From: Acidobacteriota bacterium
GTDB taxonomy: Bacteria; Acidobacteriota; Blastocatellia; Chloracidobacteriales; Chloracidobacteriaceae
Assembly (NCBI GenBank): GCA_016208495.1
Contig: JACQXX010000016.1
Span: forward strand, 1-64,000
DNA: 64,000 nucleotides
Direction of reading: 5' to 3'
A program made the position numbers and the translations under genes. This document shows, in pieces, positions 25,085 through 35,052 of the stretch (position 1 is the stretch's first letter; each line of letters begins with the position of its first letter). The notes beneath the pieces were generated by a model. The model was not told the origin of the DNA. It searched no databases and saw only the letters and a list, made by a program, of their open reading frames with translations.

Positions 25085-28000
25085 ATGTCCCCCGCTCGAT
25101 TGGCTCGTGACTTTCTGCGTAATGGCTGGCAACCTGGAACACTCATCCTGGGGCTCCTGTTACTTAGCTCGCTTCCAGTGCAGGCACTTGATCGAACGAA
25201 AGCCATCACACAATATCGTCAAACAATTTGGACGAAAGAAACTGGGCTCCCCAATAACGCGATCCTCGCCCTGGCGCAAACGGGTGATGGATATCTCTGG
25301 TTGGGAACCTTTCAGGGACTGGTCCGGTTTGACGGAGTTCAGTTCACGGTCTTGAACAAAAACACCGTTCCAGAATTCAAAAATAATACCACATGGAAAC
25401 TGCTGGTCAGTTCGGAGGGCACGCTCTGGGTCGGTACCAACGGCGGCGGGCTCATGGCCTACAAAAATGGCCAGTGGAAAACCTTCACCCCCGAACACGG
25501 ACTGGCCTCTGAAATCATTTCGGCTTTATTTGAAGATCGCCAGAAACGACTCTGGATTGGCACCCGCAAAGGGTTGAATTATCTGTCCTTAGCGTCACCT
25601 GATCAAGGATTCCAACGAGTTGACACCCTGGATGGGAAAGCAGTCTCCGATATTCGGGCGATTGGACAATCCGCTGACGGCACCATTCTCCTGGGCAGCC
25701 AGAATACGCTGTTTCAAGTATCTAGCCACACCGGATCGCTGGCATTGACCACCTACCAAACCCTTGAGGGCCAAATCGTCGCGCTCTTTACTGACCGGAA
25801 GCAAAATTTCTGGATTGGCACCATCGGGGCCGGAGTGTACCAGGAACGACCCGATCACACCCTGACCCACTTCACCAATGCGAACGGATTCCCAGGTACG
25901 GTGGCGTCTGTCTTTTGTGAAGATCGGGACGGAAACCTGTGGATTGGCTCCGCTAAAATTGGATTGGTTCGGATTACGAACGGCACATTTACCACTTTCA
26001 GCCACTCAGATGGCCTCTCTGGCGAGGATGTGTCATCTCTCTTTGAAGATCGTGAAGGAAATCTCTGGGTTGGAACCTACCGGGATGGGCTGAATCAGTT
26101 CCAAAACGGGAAATTTCTCACCTACACCACCAAAGAAGGGGTATCACACAACCTCATCTGGCAAATTCAGGAAGCCTCAGACCACAGCCTCTGGATCGGG
26201 ACCAATCAGGGACTCACCCACCTGGCCAACGGCACCCTCACCAGCTTCACCGCGAGTCCTTTTAATTCAACGATCTACAGCATTTTACAGGATCAATCCG
26301 GAACCTGGTGGGCTGGAACGCAAAGCAATGGGCTCGTTCAATTTCATCCAGATTCCCCCACCCGCCCACTTGCGACCTTCACGACTCAAACCGGGCTGCC
26401 CAGCAATCAGGTTCGGGTTTTGTGTGAAGACACCCAGGGAAATCTCTGGTTGGGGACACCAGCGGGATTGTGCCGCAAAAGTGGAACGACGATTACAACA
26501 TTCACCACCGAAAATGGCCTCCCCTTAAATGTCATTCTGGCAATTACCTGTGCCAAAGATGGGAGTGTGTGGGTTGGAACCGATGGAGGCGGACTCATCC
26601 GGTTTCAAAATGGCCAGTTTACTACCTTCACACGAACAGAAGGTCTTCTAAGCAACGTCATTTTATCGCTGTATGAAGACGTAGACGGAATTATTTGGGT
26701 GATTACCAATGCCGGGTTGTGCTATGTGCAGGAAGGCAGACTACGAACTTTGAGTCAGCTTCCTGGCAATCAACCCGAAACACTCCATCAAATGATCGAA
26801 GACACCCAGGGAAATTTTTGGATTGGGAGTGGGAATGGAATTCTTCGAGTGAATCGCAAGGCATTGCTCCAGTTTGCTCAGGGGCAAACTTCAAGCGTGG
26901 AAACAGCGATTTTCACAGAGTTTGACGGCATGAAAACTGAGGAAACCAATGTCCCAGCCCTAGCCATGAGAGCGTCTGACGGAAGGCTCTGGTTCCCAAC
27001 CTTGCGCGGAATAGCCATGATTGATCCAGTCAACATACCGATCAATCAAGTACCTCCCACCGTCGTTATGGAAAGCGTCACGGCCAATGGAGAAGTCATG
27101 CGCCCAGGCCCAGACGAGCTGGCCCTGGCTTCGTTTCAGAATACCTTTGAAGTGACCTGTTCGATCTTGAGTTTTTCCGCCCCTGAAAAAAATCGCCTCA
27201 AGTACCGCCTGGCTGAACTCCAGTCACCGTGGAACGAGGTGCAAGGAAAACGCACCCTTTCTTTTTTCAATATTCCCGCTGGGAAATACACGCTCGAAAT
27301 TCTGGCCTGTAACAACGATGGCGTATGGAACACACTTCCCAACCGTCTGGCGGTTCACATTCAGACATCCCCCTGGCGTTCGCCCTGGGCAATTCTGGTT
27401 TACAGTGGAATTGTAATTGGGCTGATTTTCAGCACCACCCGCTTCCGTACCGGGTACCTGGTTCGACAAAACCAACGGCTTCAAATTCAAGTGGCTGAAC
27501 GGACTCGAAAACTGGCGGAAACCGCATTTCATTTGTGGCGGCAGCAACAGGAACTGGAGCACCAAAAAAATGTGCTGGCCGAAGCCAACCTGAAACTCCA
27601 GGAAATGGACCAGCTCAAAGCGAGCTTTACCGCCATGCTGGCTCATGATTTGAAGTCTCCGCTCAGCGTGGTCAAAACCGCGATTGAACTGTTGCAAATG
27701 GAATCTTCGATTGCCGCAGGTCCGCTGGCTTCTCTGCTCGAAGCCTCAGACCGCAGCCTGGATAAAGTCCTGACGTTGATTTCAGAAATGCTCGAAGTGT
27801 CACGCGCCGAAGCCCAGGAAATGAAATTGTCCTGTGCTCCGCTGGAAACCGAATCTTTTGTGCGTCAGTGCGTTGAGGATATCCGTGTCAGTGCCCAGAC
27901 TCGGCGGATTGCCCTCGAAATCCAGCTTGAACCAGGCTTACCGGCCATTTCGGCTGACCGTGGAAAATTGGAGCGCGTCTTTGCCAACTTGCTGTCCAAT

Positions 28001-28807
28001 GCCCTTAAATTTACTCCCAATGGCGGCAAAATTTCAGTTGCAGGCAGTGTCGAATCTGGAACTGGGGTTGAAATCGGTCAGCACTTCCTGAAAATTTCAA
28101 TCACCGATACCGGCGAAGGGATTCCCGCCGAAGACATTCCGTATTTGTTTGAACCGTATCGGCAATCAAAATCAACCAAAAAGCAGTTGGGTGTCGGTCT
28201 CGGGTTGACGATAGTAAGGCGCATCGTGGCAGCGCACGGAGGCAATATCTCAGTTCACAGCCAGTTAGGCGTTGGAACGTGTTTTACGGTGCTCCTGCCG
28301 GCTCTCCCGCCTGAAGCATCGTCTCTGGCCGAAGTATCACCGTCATCAGTGGTGACTGAAGATAAATCGTTTGTCTCCGCAGTCCCCAATGCGGCTGATG
28401 TCAACTCAATACCGCCCATTTCACCACGTGTTCTGATTGCGGAAGACAATCCGGTCAGTCAAAAAATCCTGGCCGCCCAGGTCAAAAAACTTGGCTATCA
28501 GGTCGAAGTCGTCAACAACGGACTCGAAGCCGTCAACGCCTTTGAAACATCGCGATTTGATGCCATTTTGATGGATTGCTATATGCCTGAAATGGATGGA
28601 TTTACCGCCACTCAGGCTATTCGTCGCAAGAAAAGCCATCGTTCCAACATCAGAATCATTGCACTGACGGCTGAAACAACCGTTGAAACAGTGGAAAAAT
28701 GTCTGCAAATCGGCATGGATGACTTTTTAGGAAAACCCTTTACCTTTGAGGATTTGAAGGCTTTGTTACAACGGTGGGTGCCAATTGTCGCGACCGAAGA
28801 GGGCTGA
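25085..28807 (+). CDS. propeller hybrid sensor histidine kinase/receiver
   Basis: A 1240-residue hybrid two-component protein. The signal segment covers about 18-35; propeller blades (LWLGTFQGL through FWIGSGNGI) span about 55-610; the Y_Y_Y domain is near 665-750 and a membrane helix near 760-780. The HisKA box is MLAHDLKSPLSVV (phospho-acceptor H854); the ATPase domain (about 955-1085) has DTGEGIP and GVGLGLTIVRRI; the receiver (about 1117-1235) has LIAEDNP, LMDCYMPEMDG (acceptor D1164) and a conserved Lys in FLGKPF. All catalytic residues are present. There is no AraC output domain, so signal leaves through phosphorelay. Its stop is the TGA of a GGGCTGA repeat unit. Confidence 0.93.
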   Translation: MSPARLARDFLRNGWQPGTLILGLLLLSSLPVQALDRTKAITQYRQTIWTKETGLPNNAILALAQTGDGYLWLGTFQGLVRFDGVQFTVLNKNTVPEFKNNTTWKLLVSSEGTLWVGTNGGGLMAYKNGQWKTFTPEHGLASEIISALFEDRQKRLWIGTRKGLNYLSLASPDQGFQRVDTLDGKAVSDIRAIGQSADGTILLGSQNTLFQVSSHTGSLALTTYQTLEGQIVALFTDRKQNFWIGTIGAGVYQERPDHTLTHFTNANGFPGTVASVFCEDRDGNLWIGSAKIGLVRITNGTFTTFSHSDGLSGEDVSSLFEDREGNLWVGTYRDGLNQFQNGKFLTYTTKEGVSHNLIWQIQEASDHSLWIGTNQGLTHLANGTLTSFTASPFNSTIYSILQDQSGTWWAGTQSNGLVQFHPDSPTRPLATFTTQTGLPSNQVRVLCEDTQGNLWLGTPAGLCRKSGTTITTFTTENGLPLNVILAITCAKDGSVWVGTDGGGLIRFQNGQFTTFTRTEGLLSNVILSLYEDVDGIIWVITNAGLCYVQEGRLRTLSQLPGNQPETLHQMIEDTQGNFWIGSGNGILRVNRKALLQFAQGQTSSVETAIFTEFDGMKTEETNVPALAMRASDGRLWFPTLRGIAMIDPVNIPINQVPPTVVMESVTANGEVMRPGPDELALASFQNTFEVTCSILSFSAPEKNRLKYRLAELQSPWNEVQGKRTLSFFNIPAGKYTLEILACNNDGVWNTLPNRLAVHIQTSPWRSPWAILVYSGIVIGLIFSTTRFRTGYLVRQNQRLQIQVAERTRKLAETAFHLWRQQQELEHQKNVLAEANLKLQEMDQLKASFTAMLAHDLKSPLSVVKTAIELLQMESSIAAGPLASLLEASDRSLDKVLTLISEMLEVSRAEAQEMKLSCAPLETESFVRQCVEDIRVSAQTRRIALEIQLEPGLPAISADRGKLERVFANLLSNALKFTPNGGKISVAGSVESGTGVEIGQHFLKISITDTGEGIPAEDIPYLFEPYRQSKSTKKQLGVGLGLTIVRRIVAAHGGNISVHSQLGVGTCFTVLLPALPPEASSLAEVSPSSVVTEDKSFVSAVPNAADVNSIPPISPRVLIAEDNPVSQKILAAQVKKLGYQVEVVNNGLEAVNAFETSRFDAILMDCYMPEMDGFTATQAIRRKKSHRSNIRIIALTAETTVETVEKCLQIGMDDFLGKPFTFEDLKALLQRWVPIVATEEG

Positions 28808-28990
28808 GAAAACCAGGGCTTGGGGCTCAGGGCTGAAGAACTAGTTTTATTTCATCCCTCATCCCTCATCCCTCATCCCTCATCCCTTTCTGTGCCCCGA
28901 GCTTGCGAGTCTTTCTGCCCCAAGCCCTCAGCCCTGGTTTTCTCAGCCCGACGTCTTCAGCCCGCTTTCTTCAGCCCGATATTCTTCTGC
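28801..28990. repeat. GGGCTNA heptamer element between convergent kinases
   Basis: Units GGGCTGA, GGGCTTG and GGGCTCA (28801-28838) are followed by CATCCCT heptamers (about 28855-28888), then the inverted C-rich arm AAGCCCTCAGCCCTGG to 28990. The left edge encodes the stop codon of the upstream hybrid kinase; the right edge encodes the last residues and stop of the convergent minus-strand kinase. There is no separate terminator in this 135-base gap. Confidence 0.9.
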
Positions 28991-31900
28991 CCCATTTTCC
29001 TGATACACCAGCGGCAACACGATATGAAAACAACTGCCGTGGCCTTTCCCGATTGATTCGGCCCAGATTCGGCCTCCGTGGGCTTCGACATAACTTTTGG
29101 CAATCGCCAGCCCCAGGCCAGTTCCCCGGGCGGAAAATTCAAAGCGGCCCGAAGTATGCGTTGACGGGTCAGGCGTGGTGTAAAACTTCTCGAAGATCTG
29201 CTCAATTTCCTCTGGATCAATCCCGATTCCGCTGTCCTTGATCGAAAGGTGAATGGTGTCCAGTTCCTGAACCAGCGTGACCTGAACTTCCCCACCGTCA
29301 TAGGTAAATTTAATTGCGTTTTGAATGATATTGATCAGGACCAGTTGTATCTTTTCAATGTCGCCAACCAGCGTGATTGATTCAGGAATGTTTTTGAGAA
29401 ATGTCTGGTTGCGCTGATCGATAAATGGTGACAACTCGACCAGAATTTCCTGAATAGCCGCTGAGAGATCAAACGTGGTGACTTTGAGTGACACGTTCCC
29501 TTCATTAATTTTGAGCATTTCCAGAATGTCATTAAATGTAATCACCATGCGATCAATCATCCGCTGGCAAGTCAGCAACGATCTCTTTTGGGCTTTGGTC
29601 AAGGGGCCCAAATACTCGTCAAGCAACGCCTCGCTATAGCCTTTGAGCACCGTGAGCGGCGTGCGGATTTCGTGTGAGGTGATAATCAGGAAGTTCGTCT
29701 TCATTTGATCGAGTTCCTGCAACCGCCGCGTGACATCGCGTTCCTGGTTATAGAGCCGTTCAAGTTCGCCATAGAGCGCGGCTTTTTCAATCGCAACCGC
29801 CGCCTGGTGCGCCAACGATTCAATCAACTGACAATCAGCCTGGGTAAACGGCAATCTTCCAGCCGGACGCCGCACATCAAGCACCCCGACTACTTTCCCG
29901 GTGCGTGAAATAATCGGCACATCCATCATGCCCAGGACATCAAATTTCTTGATTAAGGCATGGAAGGCAATTTCGTCTGAATGTTCTGAATCATTGACGA
30001 GCATCGGCGTCGCCGTGGCGGCGACCCGACCGGCGACGCCTTCGCCAAACTGGAAGACCAGCGGTTCATCAACCCAATGATCGCGCATCCACAGGCGGCG
30101 GAAGACAACCTGTTCACCTTCAATCAACCCAATGCCACCTGGCTCGCCTTCAATTAACTGGGCGCTTTCCTGGGCAATGTTTTGCAAAACAGTGTTCAAA
30201 TCGAGTGGCAGGTTGATGACCCGAATACTTTCGAGCAAATGCCGCAAACTGGAGATTCGTTCTTCCTGGAGTTGATGCAGGTGGGCAATTCGCTCCTCCT
30301 GCAATTGCCGCAAATGGGCGACTTTTTCAGCCTGTCGTCGTCGCAACGCCTGCACACGCCACGAATAAATGGCATAACCGATACCAAAGATCACCCCGGC
30401 ATAAAAGAAATATGCCCAGATGGTTCGCCACGGGGCTGGCAACACCCGAAAGGTTGCCGTTACCGGTCCGCTGATGTTTCCGGCATAATCCCTGGCCCAA
30501 ACCTGGAAGGTATAGTTCCCGTCCGGCAGCGAGGTATATTCTTTTTTGGTATCAATTTTCCATTCTGAACGCTGCTCGTCAAAGTTGACCAACTGGGTCT
30601 GGTAGCGGGTTTCGGCTTCGCGGAAATAGCTCAGCAGGGCATATTCAAACACCAGATTGTTTTCGTTGTACTCAAAGATCGCGTTCTGGGGCACACCGTT
30701 GGGTGACCCCTCAAACAGCTTTCCATTCAACAGTATGCGCTCAATCAGGAGTTGTTTTGGCGAGCGATCAATAAATTCGGTGCCTGGATCCAGCATTGCC
30801 GCCCCTTCCAGCGTCCCCGCCCAAATACAGCCATTCCGGTCCACCATGGCCGCCCCTTGATTGCACTCGTTGCTTGGCAGACCGTCATCAGTGGTAAAGG
30901 TGTAGAGCGAAAATTCATCTGGATTCCAGGCACGCAGCCTTTTTGGCGTCAGTCTGGCCACGCCCCGATTGGTAAATAAATACATGCGGTGCTGCTGGTC
31001 CTGGCAAATCTGGTTGATGGTGTTGTTGGGAAATCCAGGCAGGTTTTGGTCAGAGATGGTCCGCCATTGTAGGCCAGTCGAAGTTGGGTCAAATACGCTG
31101 ACCCCGCCACCACCAGTGCCAATCCAAAGCGTCCGATGGCCGTCACTCCCCATGGCTTCACACAAACTCCAGACAAAGTTATTGGCCAGACCGGAATTTT
31201 GGGTATCAAAGACCGTCCACTGGTTGTTGTGAAATCGCACCAGTCCTTTTCCATCGGTTCCAAGCCAGAGCACCTGTGACCCATCATCGGCTTTGGTGGC
31301 AACCAGCACCAGCACCTCGTCACTGGGGAGGCCCGAATTCTGGTGATTCAACACCGTCCAGTTGGTGCCTTTGATGCGAACCACACCGCCCCCAGCCGTC
31401 ACGACCCAGAGCACGGGTGTCCCGTCAGCGTCCACAGTTTGAGCCAGACTCCACACCAGGTTACTTGGGAGTTTTGAGTTTTCCGTCGTGTAAACAGTCC
31501 ACTGATTGCCACGCAGGCAGGCCAATCCGCCACCGTTCATGCCCATCCAGATGGCCTGACCACCACCTGGATCCCGACTTTGCAACAGGCAAAGCACTCG
31601 ATTATTTGGAAGACCGGAATTTTGAGTTGTGAAGCTGGTCCACTGGCCGTTTTCCAGTCGAGCCAGTCCGCCACCAGCCGTTCCCAACCAGAGTACCCGC
31701 TGGCCGGTCACGGATTGGGTCTCCAAAAGGCTCAGGATCACATTATTGGCCGTGCCAGCCGTGGCCGGCACGTAGGTGGTCCAGGTTCCCGAGCGCAATC
31801 GTGCCAGTCCATTGATCGTTCCAGCCCAGATGGTATAGGCCCCATCCGGTGACACCGATTTGTAAAGGCTCATCACGGCATCATTTGGCAAGGCTGACGT

Positions 31901-32899
31901 TTGTCGGTTGTAGCTCACCCATCGCCCATTCTGGTATCGCACCAGACCGCTGCCATAACTTCCAACCCACAGGGTGCGGGTTTGATCAGGTTCAATCGTT
32001 TCAACCAGTCCCAGGACCCGATTTTTGAGCAATCCAGTCTGCTGGGGATCAAAAACCGTCCACTGGTCATCGTGTATTTTGGCCAGTCCGCCTTCTGCCG
32101 TCCCAATCCAAAGTGCCTGTTTTCCAGGTGATTCGGTGGTTTCAAGCAAACTGAGAACCTGATTGTGCGGCAACGGCGACGTGCCGGTGGTAAAAGCCGT
32201 CCATTTTCCCTGAGCCAGTCGTGCCAGTCCCCCGCTGGTGCCCACCCACACCACAGCCGAACCATCCACGGCCTTTGTTTTGAGCAAACAGTTGACCGCC
32301 TTATGCGGCAAGCCGGAGTTTTCAGGGGTCAGCGTCTTCCACTGATTGTTTTCAAAAGTGGCAAGTCCCCCGCTCGTTCCAACCCACAACACACTGTTCC
32401 CAGCCGGCTCCCGAACTTCTTCAAAACAAAACACATTGTCAGTGGGCACGGCTCCGGTTTCTGTCGTGAAAGTTGTCCAGTTACCGTTTTGCAAACGAAT
32501 CGCCCCATTGCCCGTTGTCCCAAACCAGATGCTGCCATCCGAAGCGGCATACACCGTGCGGACATAGTTGGATCGCATCCGATTGGGCATATTGACCGTC
32601 GTCCAGCGATGACCGTTGTAGCAAGTTGCCCCATCCTGGGTGCCAGCCCAGAGATAGCCTTTTTGATCGGTGGTAAGCGATAAAATCGAATTTTGCGGCA
32701 ACCCATCCTGATTGCTAAAGATGTGCATCCCTGGCCGTCCGCCTGGAAACCCATCTGGTGTTGCTAAAGCGGGCACCTGTCCAGATGGCGCTGGCGGTAT
32801 CGGTACTGGCGTTGCTGACACAGACCACGACTCACCCCACCAGGAATAGCCCAGCAGGCACAACACCAACATGGGGGGAAGAAGCTGTCGGCGGTCCAT
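28943..32899 (-). CDS. propeller sensor histidine kinase with GAF domain
   Basis: A 1318-residue membrane sensor. The signal segment covers about 5-30; propeller blades of variant form LWVGTSGGLATF with longer inserts span about 55-650; the Y_Y_Y domain is near 740-810 and a membrane helix near 815-835. A coiled linker (HLRQLQEERI repeats) leads to a GAF domain (about 880-1030), then HisKA with SHEIRTPLTVLKGY (acceptor H1076) and an ATPase domain with DSGIGIDPEEIEQ and GTGLGLAIAKSYVEAHGG. There is no receiver domain, so a separate response regulator is needed; none is adjacent. The C-terminal tail RAEESGLKTSG and stop are encoded by the GGGCTGAAGA repeat. Full catalytic set present. Confidence 0.93.
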   Translation of the reverse strand: MDRRQLLPPMLVLCLLGYSWWGESWSVSATPVPIPPAPSGQVPALATPDGFPGGRPGMHIFSNQDGLPQNSILSLTTDQKGYLWAGTQDGATCYNGHRWTTVNMPNRMRSNYVRTVYAASDGSIWFGTTGNGAIRLQNGNWTTFTTETGAVPTDNVFCFEEVREPAGNSVLWVGTSGGLATFENNQWKTLTPENSGLPHKAVNCLLKTKAVDGSAVVWVGTSGGLARLAQGKWTAFTTGTSPLPHNQVLSLLETTESPGKQALWIGTAEGGLAKIHDDQWTVFDPQQTGLLKNRVLGLVETIEPDQTRTLWVGSYGSGLVRYQNGRWVSYNRQTSALPNDAVMSLYKSVSPDGAYTIWAGTINGLARLRSGTWTTYVPATAGTANNVILSLLETQSVTGQRVLWLGTAGGGLARLENGQWTSFTTQNSGLPNNRVLCLLQSRDPGGGQAIWMGMNGGGLACLRGNQWTVYTTENSKLPSNLVWSLAQTVDADGTPVLWVVTAGGGVVRIKGTNWTVLNHQNSGLPSDEVLVLVATKADDGSQVLWLGTDGKGLVRFHNNQWTVFDTQNSGLANNFVWSLCEAMGSDGHRTLWIGTGGGGVSVFDPTSTGLQWRTISDQNLPGFPNNTINQICQDQQHRMYLFTNRGVARLTPKRLRAWNPDEFSLYTFTTDDGLPSNECNQGAAMVDRNGCIWAGTLEGAAMLDPGTEFIDRSPKQLLIERILLNGKLFEGSPNGVPQNAIFEYNENNLVFEYALLSYFREAETRYQTQLVNFDEQRSEWKIDTKKEYTSLPDGNYTFQVWARDYAGNISGPVTATFRVLPAPWRTIWAYFFYAGVIFGIGYAIYSWRVQALRRRQAEKVAHLRQLQEERIAHLHQLQEERISSLRHLLESIRVINLPLDLNTVLQNIAQESAQLIEGEPGGIGLIEGEQVVFRRLWMRDHWVDEPLVFQFGEGVAGRVAATATPMLVNDSEHSDEIAFHALIKKFDVLGMMDVPIISRTGKVVGVLDVRRPAGRLPFTQADCQLIESLAHQAAVAIEKAALYGELERLYNQERDVTRRLQELDQMKTNFLIITSHEIRTPLTVLKGYSEALLDEYLGPLTKAQKRSLLTCQRMIDRMVITFNDILEMLKINEGNVSLKVTTFDLSAAIQEILVELSPFIDQRNQTFLKNIPESITLVGDIEKIQLVLINIIQNAIKFTYDGGEVQVTLVQELDTIHLSIKDSGIGIDPEEIEQIFEKFYTTPDPSTHTSGRFEFSARGTGLGLAIAKSYVEAHGGRIWAESIGKGHGSCFHIVLPLVYQENGAEEYRAEESGLKTSG

Positions 32900-33019
32900 A
32901 GCGTGTCAAAACTGTGTTGCTTTGAAGGGAAAGGAGCTTATTGAGTGCTTGAAAATGAATTGAGGTGAAGCGTGCCTGACGGGTGCCAGTCCAGATTGAC
33001 CTCGGCTGGAGTCCAATCA

Positions 33020-33267
33020 AGGGTGTTCATTCAGTCTTAACAATATGACAAGTTTTGTGTGGAATCCAGGAGTTATTTCATCTGGATAAGTACCGGAGGA
33101 GGCAGGGAGGGCAAGAAGACATTCGGATAATAAGAACAACTGATGGGTATCAGCCTGGCGGTTGATACTCAGTTGATGGTTCATTTTTGGTTTCTCAAGC
33201 TCGTTTTCAGGGCTTCCCAGGTTATGCCTTCATCAGGGTTTTGCTCATCCTCGGCAATGCGCCGATC
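33020..33267. other. intergenic, no gene recognised
   Basis: Left part of the 508-base gap upstream of the minus-strand kinase. It should hold that gene's promoter, but I see no clear -35/-10 pair. Short frames present look random. The right part of the gap is the palindromic element at 33268-33394. Confidence 0.5.
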
Positions 33268-33394
33268 TATAGCATTTCAGAAAATGATTTCGTTCAGAGT
33301 AACGCCTTCAGGCGTGAGATTTGCCGAGTGGGACGAACGATAAAACCCTCTCGTCTAAAGACGATACTCTGAACATTTTTCTGAAATGCTATAT
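33268..33394. mobile_element. 127-bp MITE-like element with TA ends
   Basis: Terminal inverted repeats start TATAGCATTTCAGAAAA and end TTTTCTGAAATGCTATA; with one small indel they extend to about 30 bp (GTTCAGAGTA inside the left, TACTCTGAAC inside the right). Two inner hairpins, ACGCCTTCAGGCGT and TCGTCTAAAGACGA, lie between. A TA dinucleotide at both edges fits the TA target duplication of IS630/mariner-type transposons. No coding capacity, so it would depend on a transposase elsewhere. Confidence 0.75.
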
Positions 33395-33407
33395 GGCTGT
33401 TCAAGCA

Positions 33408-33992
33408 TTATTTACACCCCAGGTACCCAGATGTAACAACTAACATTACATTCTTGTCTCCGTCAGGTCTAAAAGAGAGTAAATATGATCTATCTTCGTC
33501 TTCCTTGAGCTTGTTTCGGGGATATGCCGCAATCAATGCCCGGCGGACCTTTTCTTCCAACTGGTTAAATGAAAATCGAAAGAATGGAAGGTTGGGCTTC
33601 ACGCCCTTTTTGAGCAGTACTTTTTGAAAGATTGAAGTGTCAATCTCAGGAAAACCAACAACCTGTACCCTGGAAATGGTCACTTCCTCAATATCTTGGC
33701 GCAATGCTGTATCAAGCAACAAGATGCGTACCTTTTCTTCATCGGTAAATTGCAACTCAGCCTCGACATGGTCATATATTCCAGCAGCCTTCAATTCCTC
33801 TACCAGACACTCAATCGGAGCGCTCGTTTGGCCCTCAGGAAAGAGTTTGTCCTCAGGAATGATGTCCGTCCGACTGAAAATATAACGTGAGTGATATTCC
33901 GTGTTTGCCTCCACCTTAATGTAGAAAGACGCAGGGTGCTCAGACTGCAACGGATTGCAGCAAAGGATCAGGCACAGAAACAGTCGTAACAT
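33408..33992 (-). CDS. exported protein, possible POTRA-like region
   Basis: A 194-residue protein with a short signal peptide (MLRLFLCLILCCNP, cleavage near residue 14-18, with two Cys at its end). GGAGG six bases before ATG 33992 sets the start. The C-terminal half shows ISRVQVVGFPEIDTSIFQKV, then LLKKGVKPN and a helix LEEKVRRALIAAYPR. This is the strand-helix-helix pattern of POTRA domains in BamA/FtsQ-like proteins; the match is by eye only. It would act in the periplasm. No operon partner. Confidence 0.6.
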   Translation of the reverse strand: MLRLFLCLILCCNPLQSEHPASFYIKVEANTEYHSRYIFSRTDIIPEDKLFPEGQTSAPIECLVEELKAAGIYDHVEAELQFTDEEKVRILLLDTALRQDIEEVTISRVQVVGFPEIDTSIFQKVLLKKGVKPNLPFFRFSFNQLEEKVRRALIAAYPRNKLKEDEDRSYLLSFRPDGDKNVMLVVTSGYLGCK

Positions 33993-34094
33993 TTTTAACC
34001 TCCATTATTTGCCTGGTTTACTAAGGGACTGTAAAAATACAACTTCCCGTTTTTATCGAAAGTCACCCGGAGAGATCCAATTTCAGAACAGGAA

Positions 34095-34122
34095 ACCACG
34101 AAATACACGAAAAACACGAAAA
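34095..34122 (+). repeat. ACCACGAAATACACGAAAAA repeat (copy 2)
   Basis: Identical over 28 bases to 8461-8488 and in the same orientation. It lies in the gap between the POTRA-like gene and the cytochrome gene, just before a truncated dispersed element. Confidence 0.75.
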
Positions 34123-34155
34123 AGAAATCCAAAGACTTCAATGGGGTCTGAGCTT

Positions 34156-34430
34156 TTGTCGCTTTGGGCGCTACCACCGGATCATCGCCCCATCCTGCCT
34201 CGCGCTCGGATGGGCGCTGGAAGTTCGTTCAGTCTTTTCTCCCGCTGGGTTCCGCTCCCCGCGGTTCCAGCGCCCTCCGGGCGCGAACCTCTCCTGGCTC
34301 GAATTCCGGTGGGTGCGCCTCAAAGCAGGCTGCCCACCGGCTACTTTCCACCGCCCATCCGGGCGAAAACCGATTTGATTCGATTAAAGAACCTAAATTC
34401 CATCCCCCATTTATGGGGACTTGTACTCAG
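34156..34430. mobile_element. truncated copy of the TACAAGTCCCC palindromic element
   Basis: Matches the right two-thirds of the element at 51231-51595: TGTCGCTTTGG-type start, GGATGGGCGCTGGA, TTCCAGCGCCC, CCACCGGCTACTTTCCACCG, CGCCCATCCGGGCGAAAACC, and the end TTATGGGGACTTGTACT. The left outer arm is missing. It carries no gene. Confidence 0.8.
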
Positions 34431-34436
34431 TTAAAT

Positions 34437-34478
34437 AAACTCAGAACGACTGACGACTGGCTACAAACTGGTATTACT
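34437..34478. repeat. partial TAATACCA-family element
   Basis: Read on the minus strand: TAATACCAGTTTGTAG then CCAGTCGTCAG, matching the left end of the copy at 52635 (ATACCAGTTTGTAGTCAG). It begins with the TAA stop of the cytochrome gene and ends where the TACAAGTCCCC element begins. Confidence 0.55.
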
Positions 34479-34983
34479 TCAAATTCAGAGCCGGTTTGGT
34501 TTGGCCCCGGTGGCAGGTGGTGCAATTGACAATCGGGTTAGGGCCTTTCAGGTTTTTGATGTTCTTTAACTGCTCGTTGTTGATCGTGCTGGTCATTTTG
34601 ACCATCTCGCGGGCAATCAGCTTTTCCGTTTTATCGTCTTTTTCCCACTGGTCAAGCGTGTGGCAATGGGTGCAATCCACTCCAAGTGCGCGGCTATAGC
34701 CCATATTCATCATCACCACCAGTCGCCCGGCAGGGATTCCTTTTAACAATTGAATATTTTTGAAGACTTCCTCTGCCGGTTTGTTTTCCTGGCCAGCAAT
34801 TTTTTTGAGCAAGTCCTGAACAATCTTTTCCTTATCAATGGTTTTTGCCGGTTCCTGCACAGGAACCGACGGCGGATTTTGCGCGGCAGTCACTGAAAAA
34901 CTGGTCAAACTTTGGGATTCATTCATAAAGACGAATGCAATCCAGAGAAAAAGACACACGCCAACAACCAGACGTTTGAGCAT
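34474..34983 (-). CDS. dihaem c-type cytochrome, reaction-centre cytochrome family
   Basis: A 169-residue exported cytochrome. An N-terminal hydrophobic segment (about 5-22) serves as signal or anchor. Two haem motifs, CTHCH (about 110) and CTTCH (about 157), are present, and KNIQLLKGIPAGRLVVMMN with methionines ahead of the first motif resembles the photosynthetic reaction centre cytochrome c subunit (CytoC_RC). Non-phototrophic Acidobacteriota carry many such proteins. It would shuttle electrons in the periplasm. ATG 34983 starts just before the signal segment. Its TAA stop is shared with a dispersed element. Confidence 0.85.
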   Translation of the reverse strand: MLKRLVVGVCLFLWIAFVFMNESQSLTSFSVTAAQNPPSVPVQEPAKTIDKEKIVQDLLKKIAGQENKPAEEVFKNIQLLKGIPAGRLVVMMNMGYSRALGVDCTHCHTLDQWEKDDKTEKLIAREMVKMTSTINNEQLKNIKNLKGPNPIVNCTTCHRGQTKPALNLK

Positions 34984-35052
34984 GGGGTTGGAAACTCCTG
35001 CAAGTAATATGTTGTGTGGCCTGGAATTGAATTGTGGGGCTGAACAATGCTC

